A stretch of DNA of 64,000 nucleotides from the NCBI RefSeq assembly GCF_903772925.1, contig NZ_LR812090.1:2748333-2812332 (forward strand). The letters run 5' to 3'. Shown here piece by piece: positions 17,154 through 25,500 of this stretch (positions are counted from its first letter, which is position 1; every line of letters starts with the position of its first letter). A model generated the notes under the pieces. The model was not told the DNA's origin, made no database searches, and saw only the letters and a program-made list of their open reading frames with translations. A program made the translations under genes and the position numbers. This DNA is from Alteromonas macleodii (lineage in GTDB: Bacteria; Pseudomonadota; Gammaproteobacteria; Enterobacterales; Alteromonadaceae).

Positions 17154-18688
17154 TTTACTCATGGTCGTTAGTATCACTGCAAGCTACATCAAGTAACTCA
17201 ATATAAATGATGGAATGTAAATAAGCACTCAATAATTCCGCCAAGTATAGGAGATCTTATCGCGTTTAAGAAAGATTAAAGTCATGAGCTTTACTATACA
17301 AAAGTTATCAAGTGTGGCATCAACACGAAGAATTCGCGGTTAGCCTATAGTTCGGAATAGAACAGTTAAGGCGCCCAATCCGAAATATCTCTGTATCTCA
17401 ATAACCTGCTCAATCGATGGTGCGCACAAGGTAGTTTTTAAGACTAATGCAAGTGTGCAACTAAGCAAGGACTACTCTTCTCTGCTGAGGGGCCGCGACC
17501 TAAGCACGTCGCTAGCTGTCCGATGCAAAGATCCAAAAAACGAATGAGGTTTATTCTGCGTAGTTCCATAGCTTGAGGTGTCCTTAATTCATAACGCACC
17601 GTTCTGTTATCGATTATGCTCAATTGTTAGTACCAAGTCCCGCTATGTAGAGGCATAGCCATTCCGGCTTCTCTGTTTAGTGACTCTCTACAAATATAAA
17701 GGCATGTAAACTGAACCCGCCTATTTGCGCGAATTCCCATCCGTCTTGCACTACAATTCTGGCCAGGTTTACTGAATATTCTCTAAGATTTTTCTATATT
17801 GCGCGCTTTAACTGCTTCAATGTCCGACCAAAAGAGTAAAAATTCACAGAATAAGCCAATTGACTGCGAGACGTTTGTCTTTCACTAACATGCGCCTACG
17901 TTCAACGAGTGGATTGAGATCTCTGGACGCATCACTACTCAATTTCAGCGGCTTTATCTTTTCTGGAAACTTAAAAAAGGTCTAGAGTCAGTTCAGTATC
18001 TGACGAATCATCTATAGGGCCAACTAAGAAGTTGGCCTAACGATATTGCACTAACGTCGCAGCTCGAATGGGAAATGCAGTGACATACGAATACATTTGC
18101 AATGCATGAACGGTAAGGACACTAGAGAGCCTAACCGAAATAACAACGGCCTCTTTCACCTCAATGTGTAACAAACAAAGCCATTCATCAATGCCTTCTG
18201 GTTAGAGCTTTTTAACTGTAAACGGTTGGGTAGCAGTATTGCATTTTTAAATTCAAACATCGTGGTTTTCAAAGTCCAGGTCAATGGACACTGAGAAATT
18301 ATTTAACAAGTTAGTCATGACACCTCCCCTGCATATGAAGATTGTTATATGTCCTTTACCCGCCTAAAGTAACTCATTGAATCGAATATAAAGTAGTTAT
18401 CATCTAATAACTTACGTACAGAGCCTTTCAGACCTTAGCTTTTAAACAAGTGAGCCTTTTCATTATTTTTGCGGTGACGTCGATTTCTAACTTTAATATA
18501 CAGATAGCTATTAGATTCAACCTTCATTTAAATGTTCTTTAGGCAATTACATTATTTCTTAATACCTTGCTGCAATATGAGCTAGCGACCGCCACAATTA
18601 AAGGCGACTTTAAGTTGCGTTAATCGATAGCGATCTAACCCTCTTTCTATAACGTAGTCAGCGTGATTTATTAATGAAAGAGGCACTT
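17154..18688. other. 1.5-kb interval without a recognisable gene
   Basis: No convincing gene on either strand. One perfect 8-bp hairpin (GGCCAACT-AAGA-AGTTGGCC, 18018-18037) has no T tract. On the minus strand around 17815-17960 a short frame (SSDASRDLNPLVERRRML-like) faintly recalls the region of IS110 transposases before the C-terminal domain, which would make this a decayed IS, but frames break on both sides. The remainder shows nothing I can name. Confidence 0.4.
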
Positions 18689-19528
18689 ATGGAAGATTTC
18701 TTCGGTACAAATATCAATTTATCGGAATTAACCGAAAAAGCCATATCACTGGTGATGACTTACACCCCCAAATTGCTATTGGCTATTCTTACTTTGGTGG
18801 TGGGTCTTTGGTTGGTGAATCGTTTTGTTAACCTATTGGATCACCGAATAGGAAAAAAGGACCCCACGCTAAACAAATTTTTATGCGGGCTTATTAGTGC
18901 CGTTTTAAAAGTCATGTTGTTGATTTCTGTTGCCTCTATGATAGGTATTGAAACCACCTCATTTATTGCAGTAGTTGGGGCGGCAGGTTTGGCTATAGGT
19001 TTAGCTTTACAAGGCAGCCTGGCTAATTTTGCTGGCGGTGTACTAATACTGATTTTCAAACCCTTTAAAGTGGGTGACACCATTGAAGCAGAAGGCCATT
19101 TAGGTTCTGTTGCAGAAATACAAATTCTTTACACTGTAATTAACACCTTTGACAATAGGCGTGTTGTTATTCCCAACGGGAATCTGTCCAATGCCACACT
19201 AACTAACGTTAGCGTATACGATAAACGCCGCTGCGACATGACATTTGGTATTGGCTACGATGACGATATCGACAAAGCAAAGAAAATTTTGCAGCGTTTG
19301 TTTGAAGAAGACGAGCGTTCATTGACCGAACCTGCACCTAGGATCTGCGTAGGTGGGTTAGGTGATAATTCAGTCGACCTAATGTTTAGACCGTGGGTCG
19401 GTACAGATGATTTGTGGCCTTACTACTGGGATATGCAGGAAAAAGTTAAGAAAGCCTTTGATGAAGAAGGTATTAGCATCCCTTACCCGCAGCGAGATGT
19501 GCATCTCTATAAAGCAAACAAAGAGTAA
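18689..19528 (+). CDS. mscS: Small-conductance mechanosensitive channel, MscS family
   Basis: A 279-residue inner-membrane channel, matching E. coli MscS (286). ATG 18689 is chosen because AGAGG precedes it; the ATG at 18674 has no ribosome site. Three N-terminal transmembrane helices end in the glycine/alanine-rich pore helix TM3 (VVGAAGLAIGLALQGSLANFAGGVLI), followed by the MscS beta domain (FKVGDTIE...GSVAEIQILYT) and the alpha/beta C-terminal cage. It opens under membrane tension to release solutes on osmotic downshock. Followed by a hairpin. Confidence 0.93.
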   Translation: MEDFFGTNINLSELTEKAISLVMTYTPKLLLAILTLVVGLWLVNRFVNLLDHRIGKKDPTLNKFLCGLISAVLKVMLLISVASMIGIETTSFIAVVGAAGLAIGLALQGSLANFAGGVLILIFKPFKVGDTIEAEGHLGSVAEIQILYTVINTFDNRRVVIPNGNLSNATLTNVSVYDKRRCDMTFGIGYDDDIDKAKKILQRLFEEDERSLTEPAPRICVGGLGDNSVDLMFRPWVGTDDLWPYYWDMQEKVKKAFDEEGISIPYPQRDVHLYKANKE

Positions 19529-19539
19529 CCTACTAACGT

Positions 19540-19564
19540 GGAGATAGCTTTCTAGGCTATCTCC
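19540..19564 (+). terminator. Hairpin after mscS
   Basis: GGAGATAGC pairs with GCTATCTCC over a 7-base loop, 11 bp after the mscS stop. The T tract is missing, so termination may be weak. Confidence 0.45.
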
Positions 19565-19704
19565 ATCTCCCCTTCAGATTGGGTTATAAACGCTAAAGCC
19601 TAAGGGTCTGGTACAGCAATCAACCAAATACCTAAAAGGGTTAACGCTTGTTACAGCCTTTTAGTTAAAAGCCTGGCCCGCGCTACGTGCGCGTGACATA
19701 TACA

Positions 19705-20571
19705 TTAACACCGCTGACGCAGCGTACGATTTACCGAGGAAGTCCGTACGCTGGCCCCCACCGCCGAAAAACGCGGTTTTAAATTACGTTTAGGTTTTAT
19801 GGCCGTCATAGGGATTACCCGCTTTTTCGCGAGGATTACATATACCGCGCTGCACCAAGGTAAATAAGAGGATAAATAATCCTGAAGTTTAACCGCCCCT
19901 TTCCACTTTTGTTGAAAAAAGAGCGTTGAGAACATTACTTGACGTTGTTCAACAATTTCAAATCCCAGCAACTGAAGCCAATCTTTAATGCGATAGGATG
20001 TAAAAAAACGTGCATCGTGCAAAATATTTCCGCGCTTAACGGGTAGGAACTTGGCGATACCGGCAAGACTTAATGGGTTAAAGCCACTTATGATGACATA
20101 ACCGTTTTGCGTAATAACACGGTCTACCTCTCTTAATATCTCGTGAGGGTCTTGAGCGAAATCTAACTCGTTAGCCAATAGAAAGCCATCAATACTATTT
20201 TCAGAAAAAGGTAAGGAATGCGACTGCCCTACAATGATATTTTCTCTGCTAATGGTTGATTCGCGCCTTCCATCCTGTGATTGTGAAGGTGCAACATTAT
20301 TGTCTGAGGTATTATTAGATGCAGTGTTGTCGTCTGATTGGCAGCCAAATTGATTATCAAATGGCACTTGATTGATGTGGTGCCTAATAGGGCTAGTGTT
20401 TAAATTAATCTCGGCACTTAAAGAGCCTAGCTTAACAAAGTGATACCCAAATATGCGCTCAGCATAATCGCTACACACTGTACTCACGGCATCGCGGATA
20501 TGCTCACCTGCGGGGAAATCATCCCAGCTTGTAGGGTAGCGAGGCGGTTTGGCTCTAAAGGCCGATCTCAT
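19705..20571 (-). CDS. YafS-like SAM-dependent methyltransferase
   Basis: A 288-residue Methyltransf_11-type protein (ATG at 20571; GTG 20577 is an alternative). It resembles E. coli YafS through the N-terminal GYHFVKLGSLSAEI segment and the central FSENSIDGFLLANELDFAQDPHEILREVDRVI...GYVIISGFNPLSL block. As in YafS, the glycine-rich SAM motif I is not canonical (LGSLSAEI). About 40 residues rich in N, D and S (DNTASNNTSDNNV) are inserted between the N-terminal part and the core, and the tail is basic. Divergent from gloB, the same pairing as in E. coli. Substrate unknown. Confidence 0.85.
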   Translation of the reverse strand: MRSAFRAKPPRYPTSWDDFPAGEHIRDAVSTVCSDYAERIFGYHFVKLGSLSAEINLNTSPIRHHINQVPFDNQFGCQSDDNTASNNTSDNNVAPSQSQDGRRESTISRENIIVGQSHSLPFSENSIDGFLLANELDFAQDPHEILREVDRVITQNGYVIISGFNPLSLAGIAKFLPVKRGNILHDARFFTSYRIKDWLQLLGFEIVEQRQVMFSTLFFQQKWKGAVKLQDYLSSYLPWCSAVYVILAKKRVIPMTAIKPKRNLKPRFSAVGASVRTSSVNRTLRQRC

Positions 20572-20655
20572 TAACACTGCGCGCTCTTAGGTTGCTCTGC
20601 TGTTCACAAGTCCCTATAGTAACGCATAATTCTACCTACACAAGCAGGTACTCTT

Positions 20656-21447
20656 ATGACGGCAGAAACGCTTCCTTCAGATGTAACAATTCATCCTATC
20701 CCCGCTTTTACTGACAACTACATTTGGTGCATTCACAACGGTAACAGCGCTATAGTCGTTGACCCGGGCGATGCTGAACCTGTATTAGTTTTCCTAAAAG
20801 CGAATAATTTAACGCTTAGTGCAGTGCTTATTACCCATCATCATAGAGATCATACTGGTGGCATTGCTAAGCTAGTATCTACCGTACCGGATTTACCGGT
20901 TATAGGGCCACGAGGCAACCATATAAGAGGCATCACTAAATCGGTGGCGCAGGGCGACACAGTTTCTCTTCCCGTGTTTAAAATGGCACTTCAAGTTATG
21001 GAGGTGCCGGGTCACACGCTAGATCACATTGCGTTTTTTGGGCATGGCGTACTATTTTGTGGTGATACGTTGTTTTCCGCTGGCTGCGGGCGTTTATTCG
21101 AAGGCTCGCCCGAACAAATGCATCATTCTTTGAATAAGTTAAAGCGATTGCCTGACACTACCAAGGTGTACGGCGCCCACGAATATACGCAAGCAAACGT
21201 TGCATTTGCTCTTGCTGTTGAGCCTGACAATACGGCACTAAACGACTACTCAGATTGGGTTAACGCTAAGCGAGAACAGAATCAACCTACTTTACCAAGT
21301 ACCCTAAAAGAGCAAAAAAGCATAAACCCATTTTTACGAGCTCATGAACTTTCTGTGAAAACTGCTGCCGAAGCCTATTGCGAAAATAACCTGGCTGACG
21401 ATGTAGCGGTATTTGCTGCAGTTCGCCGCTGGAAAGATGAGTTTTGA
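20656..21447 (+). CDS. gloB: Hydroxyacylglutathione hydrolase (glyoxalase II)
   Basis: A 263-residue metallo-beta-lactamase-fold enzyme that hydrolyses S-D-lactoylglutathione to D-lactate and glutathione, the second step of methylglyoxal detoxification. The metal motif H61-x-H63-x-D65-H66 (THHHRDHTGG), then VPGHTLDHIAF and GDTLFSAGCGR are all intact, and the C-terminal HAGH-type domain ends in AAVRRWKDEF. Divergent from the YafS-like methyltransferase and 64 bp upstream of mltD. Confidence 0.97.
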   Translation: MTAETLPSDVTIHPIPAFTDNYIWCIHNGNSAIVVDPGDAEPVLVFLKANNLTLSAVLITHHHRDHTGGIAKLVSTVPDLPVIGPRGNHIRGITKSVAQGDTVSLPVFKMALQVMEVPGHTLDHIAFFGHGVLFCGDTLFSAGCGRLFEGSPEQMHHSLNKLKRLPDTTKVYGAHEYTQANVAFALAVEPDNTALNDYSDWVNAKREQNQPTLPSTLKEQKSINPFLRAHELSVKTAAEAYCENNLADDVAVFAAVRRWKDEF

Positions 21448-21511
21448 TGCAAAAGTAAGCCGATTATCGTAATATTGCCGGTTTGCAGTGCTCCAAGAGG
21501 TTTCTTCATAT

Positions 21512-23176
21512 ATGCAGTTGAAGTTTTTCCCTCTATCGCCATTGTTGTTGGCGATAGGTTTAACGGGTTGTCAGATAACAGATAATAATAGTGACAACAC
21601 GCAATTAGAAAGTAACGAAAATGCTTCGCTAGAAGCGTGCAGTGAAATTCATAGCAATGAAGAAGCTATTTCTGATTGTGAGTTAGCAAGAGATGGCGTT
21701 GTTGAAGTCGTGCACCCAAATGACGATACGCTAGAAGAAGGTGCCGAACTTACCGCGACACCTGACATGCATACGCAGGCTGTTGTAACAGACGTGTGGG
21801 AACGTGCTAGCGCAAACTTTGCTTTACCTATCCCTGACAATAAACGTCTAAGTGCACAGAGAAAGTGGTACTTAAAGCACCCTGAATACATGGCTCGCGT
21901 TGTTAAACGTGCCAAGCCATTTCTTTACTACATCGCAGAAGAAATTGAAAAGCGTGACATGCCGATGGAGTTAATTCTCTTGCCTATCGTAGAAAGCGCA
22001 TTCGACCCTTTCGCCTATTCTCATGGTAGAGCAGCCGGTATGTGGCAATTTATCCCAGGCACCGGTAAGCGGTTTGGTATGGACCAAAACTGGTGGTACG
22101 ACGGGCGCCGCGACGTTGTTGCGTCAACACAAGGTGCACTGGATTATCTTACCTATTTAAATGAGATGTTTGACGGTAACTGGCTACACGCACTAGCAGC
22201 CTATAATAGTGGTGAAGGCCGTGTTCAACGAGCGATTAAAGCTAACAAACGTGCAGGTAAACCTACCGATTTTTGGAACTTGAACTTACCCAAGGAAACA
22301 CGTGCGTATGTGCCTAAGCTATTAGCCCTTGCTGATATTCTTAAAAACAAAGATGAATATGCGTACTCATGGCCAGAAGTGGAAAACGTTGCCGTTATCG
22401 AGGTAGTCGATATTGGCTCTCAGGTCGATTTAGCGTTTGCGGCCGAGCTTGCCGGCATGTCTTTGAAAGAGCTTCATGGATTAAACCCTGGGTTTAATCG
22501 CTGGGCTACATCCCCAGATGGTCCACACCGCTTAGTACTTCCCCTTGATAAAGCTCCTGCGTTTTCGCAAGCCCTTGCTAAGATTGATCAAAAAGAGCGT
22601 CTCAACTGGGTACGTCACACCGTTAAGTCTGGCGATAGCTTAGGTAAAATTGCAAAGCAATATCACACAACAGTGAAAGTGCTGAAAAGGATAAATGAGT
22701 TAGACTCATCAATGATCAGAATAGGTCAAGCGATAATGGTACCTGTAGCGCTTCAAGAGTTAGACAGCTATACCTTATCGCAAGAGCAACGTTTGGCCAG
22801 TTTACAAAACAACAGCTCTTCACAGCAAAAAGTGCGTCACACCGTTAAATCCGGTGATACGCTATGGGATATTGCGCGTAAGTACAAAGTAAGTACTAAG
22901 CAGTTAGCTAAATGGAACGGCATGGCGCCAGGTGATACGCTTCGTCCAGGAAAAACTTTGGTTATTTGGCAGAAAGGCAAAGCGCAAGCCGAGGTTACAA
23001 AAAAGCTGACCTACACAGTAAGAAACGGTGACTCGTTATCTCGTATCGCCAGCAAGTTCAATGTTAAGGTAAGTGACATTGGCAAGTGGAACTCGCTAAA
23101 CACTAAGCGCTATCTGCAACCCGGTCAAAGACTTAAACTGTATGTAGACGTGACAAGGTTGAACGCATCGAGCTAG
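21512..23176 (+). CDS. mltD: Membrane-bound lytic murein transglycosylase D
   Basis: A 554-residue lipoprotein, starting at ATG 21512 (AAGAGG 11 bp upstream). The signal peptide ends in the lipobox LTG-C20. The SLT domain (~110-240) carries the catalytic glutamate E161 in PIVESAFDP and the GMWQFIPGTG and AAYNSGEGRV motifs. Three LysM domains for peptidoglycan binding follow (about residues 370-415, 450-490 and 500-545, each beginning Y/HTV(K/R)xGDS/TL). It cleaves the glycan strand with formation of 1,6-anhydro-muramyl ends. A linker rich in acidic residues separates the lipobox from the catalytic domain. Confidence 0.95.
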   Translation: MQLKFFPLSPLLLAIGLTGCQITDNNSDNTQLESNENASLEACSEIHSNEEAISDCELARDGVVEVVHPNDDTLEEGAELTATPDMHTQAVVTDVWERASANFALPIPDNKRLSAQRKWYLKHPEYMARVVKRAKPFLYYIAEEIEKRDMPMELILLPIVESAFDPFAYSHGRAAGMWQFIPGTGKRFGMDQNWWYDGRRDVVASTQGALDYLTYLNEMFDGNWLHALAAYNSGEGRVQRAIKANKRAGKPTDFWNLNLPKETRAYVPKLLALADILKNKDEYAYSWPEVENVAVIEVVDIGSQVDLAFAAELAGMSLKELHGLNPGFNRWATSPDGPHRLVLPLDKAPAFSQALAKIDQKERLNWVRHTVKSGDSLGKIAKQYHTTVKVLKRINELDSSMIRIGQAIMVPVALQELDSYTLSQEQRLASLQNNSSSQQKVRHTVKSGDTLWDIARKYKVSTKQLAKWNGMAPGDTLRPGKTLVIWQKGKAQAEVTKKLTYTVRNGDSLSRIASKFNVKVSDIGKWNSLNTKRYLQPGQRLKLYVDVTRLNASS

Positions 23177-23255
23177 TGACTCGGCCTAGATTAGCATTAA
23201 CGCGTTTTCCTTTAAGCGGTCATATCATACGTTAAATCACGAAAAGGATATGGAA

Positions 23256-24287
23256 ATGCTAAGAATTAACCGAGAAAATCTGCGAAATAGTCACGAAACG
23301 CCTTGGTTAATTTTAGATTTAGTCATGCTAGGTATACTGTTTGTAAATCTAGCGTGGCTTATTTTCGATGCGCTTTATGCTACAGATTTTGTATACGGTC
23401 TTTTAGGTACATATTTCCCCGGCTTTCTAAACGCTTACGATCCAATTCACGCCAATTTTTTGTTGGTCGATTTAGTCTTCATTGCCATATTTTTTACCGA
23501 GTTCTGTTTTCGTTGGGCCGTTGCTATTGTTCGTAAAGAGCACTTACGCTGGTACTTCTTTCCGTTTTTGCATTGGTACGACATTATTGGCTTAATACCA
23601 ACTGGCCCTACTCGTCTGTTTCGCTTCTTGCGAATATTCTCCATACTACACCGCTTGCACAAGTTCGAAATTATCGATTTAAATCAAACCGCCGTCTTTC
23701 GCTTTTTTGCCTTTTATTACGACGTGTTTGTTGAAGAACTTAGCGACCGGATTGTTGTTAAAGTGCTAAGCGATGCGCAAAAAGATATTTCAGCGGGCTC
23801 GCCTTTGTTAGACGATATCAATGCACAGGTGCTAGCGCCCCGCCGTCTTGTCATAACCCAATGGATGGCTGGCGTTATCAACCATTTAGGGCAATCTATT
23901 CAAAGTGAAGAACATGGTGAGGTGATTCGAGAGCACGTCCGAAAAAGCGTGGGAAAAGCAGTGAGAAGCAATGCACAAGTATCCTCGCTGCATTACCTTC
24001 CTGTTATCGGCAAAACCATTGAAAATACGTTGGAAGAGTCAGTCACCGATATCGTTACTACATCGCTAGTAAACCTATTGAGCGACTTAGATGCAGAGCG
24101 CATCGACCATTTCATTTCAGTCGGCATGCACGACTACACTCCTACTGCTGACGCACTAGATAAAGAAGTGCTTAACGTTGTAAATGAATGCTTGGAATTG
24201 GTGAAAGCGCACGTTGCCCAGCAGCGTTGGAAGTCACATCTCACCGAAAAAGAATCGGCTATCCCTACTGACAAACCCAAGATTTAA
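23256..24287 (+). CDS. Voltage-sensor-like membrane protein without a pore domain
   Basis: A 343-residue protein (ATG 23256; the ATG at 23250 is too close to AAAAGGAT). Residues ~15-150 contain four hydrophobic segments in an S1-S4-like order; the fourth, LFRFLRIFSILHRLHKF, has arginines at three-residue steps as in voltage sensors, preceded by HWYDIIGLIPTGP. No selectivity-filter or pore loop follows. The C-terminal ~190 residues are soluble and rich in charged helices (RKSVGKAVRSN, ESVTDIVTTSLVNLLSD). It lies downstream of mltD. I would call it ion-transporter-like; whether it conducts anything is unknown. Confidence 0.6.
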   Translation: MLRINRENLRNSHETPWLILDLVMLGILFVNLAWLIFDALYATDFVYGLLGTYFPGFLNAYDPIHANFLLVDLVFIAIFFTEFCFRWAVAIVRKEHLRWYFFPFLHWYDIIGLIPTGPTRLFRFLRIFSILHRLHKFEIIDLNQTAVFRFFAFYYDVFVEELSDRIVVKVLSDAQKDISAGSPLLDDINAQVLAPRRLVITQWMAGVINHLGQSIQSEEHGEVIREHVRKSVGKAVRSNAQVSSLHYLPVIGKTIENTLEESVTDIVTTSLVNLLSDLDAERIDHFISVGMHDYTPTADALDKEVLNVVNECLELVKAHVAQQRWKSHLTEKESAIPTDKPKI

Positions 24288-24410
24288 TTAATTTGCAAAG
24301 CGATAGAGTCAAGATGAACGCTAGCCAGTATTCTGTTCAGCCACTGTTCATAAAAATAAGCTAATATAAAATCCTTACGAGTATAATTATAACAATTTTA
24401 GGGACTTATG

Positions 24411-24833
24411 ATGAAAATTAAACGCTGCAGAATGTTCAGCCGCTCATTTAACCACGTAATTCTAGCAATTTGTATAACGGCATTTGCTTCAGGCTGCATG
24501 GTGATCTTGCCGACCTCTTCTATTTCCACCAACCAAGAACCTGAAAAAATAGTTGACCGCATTGAATACAATGCAAACCGATGCTGGTCCACACTGCATC
24601 AGCCAATCCATAGCGATATAGTCGTAAACACATATACAATACAAAACGGCTACAAACTCACGGCCAGTCGTAAAGAAGGGAGCACCCCGCAATATCCTTT
24701 TTTACACGTCACCGTTACCCACTCAACCTACGGTAGCGAGGTATCTGTTCGAGAAGGTGAGTTTAACTTAGGCACAGACTTAAATTTAAGTGATGATGTA
24801 AATCGATGGATAAATGGCGACAATAGCTGCTAA
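24411..24833 (+). CDS. Hypothetical lipoprotein
   Basis: A small protein of 140 residues with a basic N-terminus, a hydrophobic stretch (HVILAICITAFASGC) and a lipobox FASG-C, so an exported lipoprotein. The mature part has two further cysteines (RCWST and the terminal C), which could form a disulfide. No domain recognised. Of the two adjacent ATG codons the second is better spaced from AGGGA. It sits 124 bp after the voltage-sensor-like gene and converges with the Lrp-type regulator gene. Confidence 0.7.
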   Translation: MKIKRCRMFSRSFNHVILAICITAFASGCMVILPTSSISTNQEPEKIVDRIEYNANRCWSTLHQPIHSDIVVNTYTIQNGYKLTASRKEGSTPQYPFLHVTVTHSTYGSEVSVREGEFNLGTDLNLSDDVNRWINGDNSC

Positions 24834-24852
24834 GACTGATAAGGCGTACACA

Positions 24853-25287
24853 CTATTTTTCAGTAGTAGACAGAATAATACTCGTCTCACTATTAAGCAC
24901 GCCTTTAACGCCGCGCACTTCTTTTAAAATGCCATCTAAGTGCGCGAGACTTTCGGCGGTGATAACAATAAGTAAATCCCAATTTCCGTTTGTAGTATGA
25001 AACCGCTCAACACCATTCACCTGCCTAAGCTTACTAATAAGCTGTGTAGTACTAAGCCCTTCAAGCTCGACTGACATAAGAGCTTTTATTTTGTCTGGTT
25101 GCAGCTGCTCATTAACGCGAATAGTAAAACCGTCGATCACCCCCGAATTTACTAACCTGTCGATTCGTTTTTGAACCGTATTTCGCGATAACGAGAGGAC
25201 TTCAGCAAGCACGGTCACAGGTGTTCGCGCATCGCGTTTCAATATATCGAGAAGCTCGCGATCTTTCGCATCTAAATCTACATACAT
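24853..25287 (-). CDS. Lrp/AsnC-family transcriptional regulator
   Basis: A 144-residue regulator with N-terminal helix-turn-helix (LLDILKRDARTPVTVLAEVLSLSRNTVQKRIDRL) and a C-terminal RAM/AsnC ligand-binding domain (IKALMSVELEG...GNWDLLIVITAES). GGGGAA favours the ATG at 25287 over 25293. It is divergent from the CtlX-AstA fusion, and the shared intergenic region carries repeated AGCATTAT elements, so it probably regulates that gene in response to an amino acid such as arginine; the ligand is inferred from context. Confidence 0.9.
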   Translation of the reverse strand: MYVDLDAKDRELLDILKRDARTPVTVLAEVLSLSRNTVQKRIDRLVNSGVIDGFTIRVNEQLQPDKIKALMSVELEGLSTTQLISKLRQVNGVERFHTTNGNWDLLIVITAESLAHLDGILKEVRGVKGVLNSETSIILSTTEK

Positions 25288-25328
25288 AGCCATTTCCCCA
25301 ATAGATAAACGACTCGTCGAGTCATTAA

Positions 25329-25387
25329 AGCATTATCCAAGACTAATCAGCAAAAAGCATAATGATAAAACCATTGAGCATTATGCT
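25329..25387. promoter_or_regulatory. Candidate Lrp/AsnC operator cluster
   Basis: Three related elements: AGCATTAT (25329-25336), AGCATAAT (25356-25363) and the perfect palindrome AGCATTATGCT (25377-25387), spaced 27 and 21 bp. This lies between the divergent regulator and fusion gene. Clustered helical-phased sites suit the octameric Lrp/AsnC family. Confidence 0.5.
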
Positions 25388-25500
25388 TAAACTAAATGAC
25401 AACTTGCAACACCTTGCGCATGGTTAAGTTAATTCGCCAGAGAATAAAATACACGCTCTTTTCAGTGGAAATATTTCAGCTAAAGGCTGTAGGACGTTAT

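Noticed and set aside
18018..18037. Perfect 8-bp hairpin as a terminator
   Set aside because: No T tract and no gene upstream to terminate.
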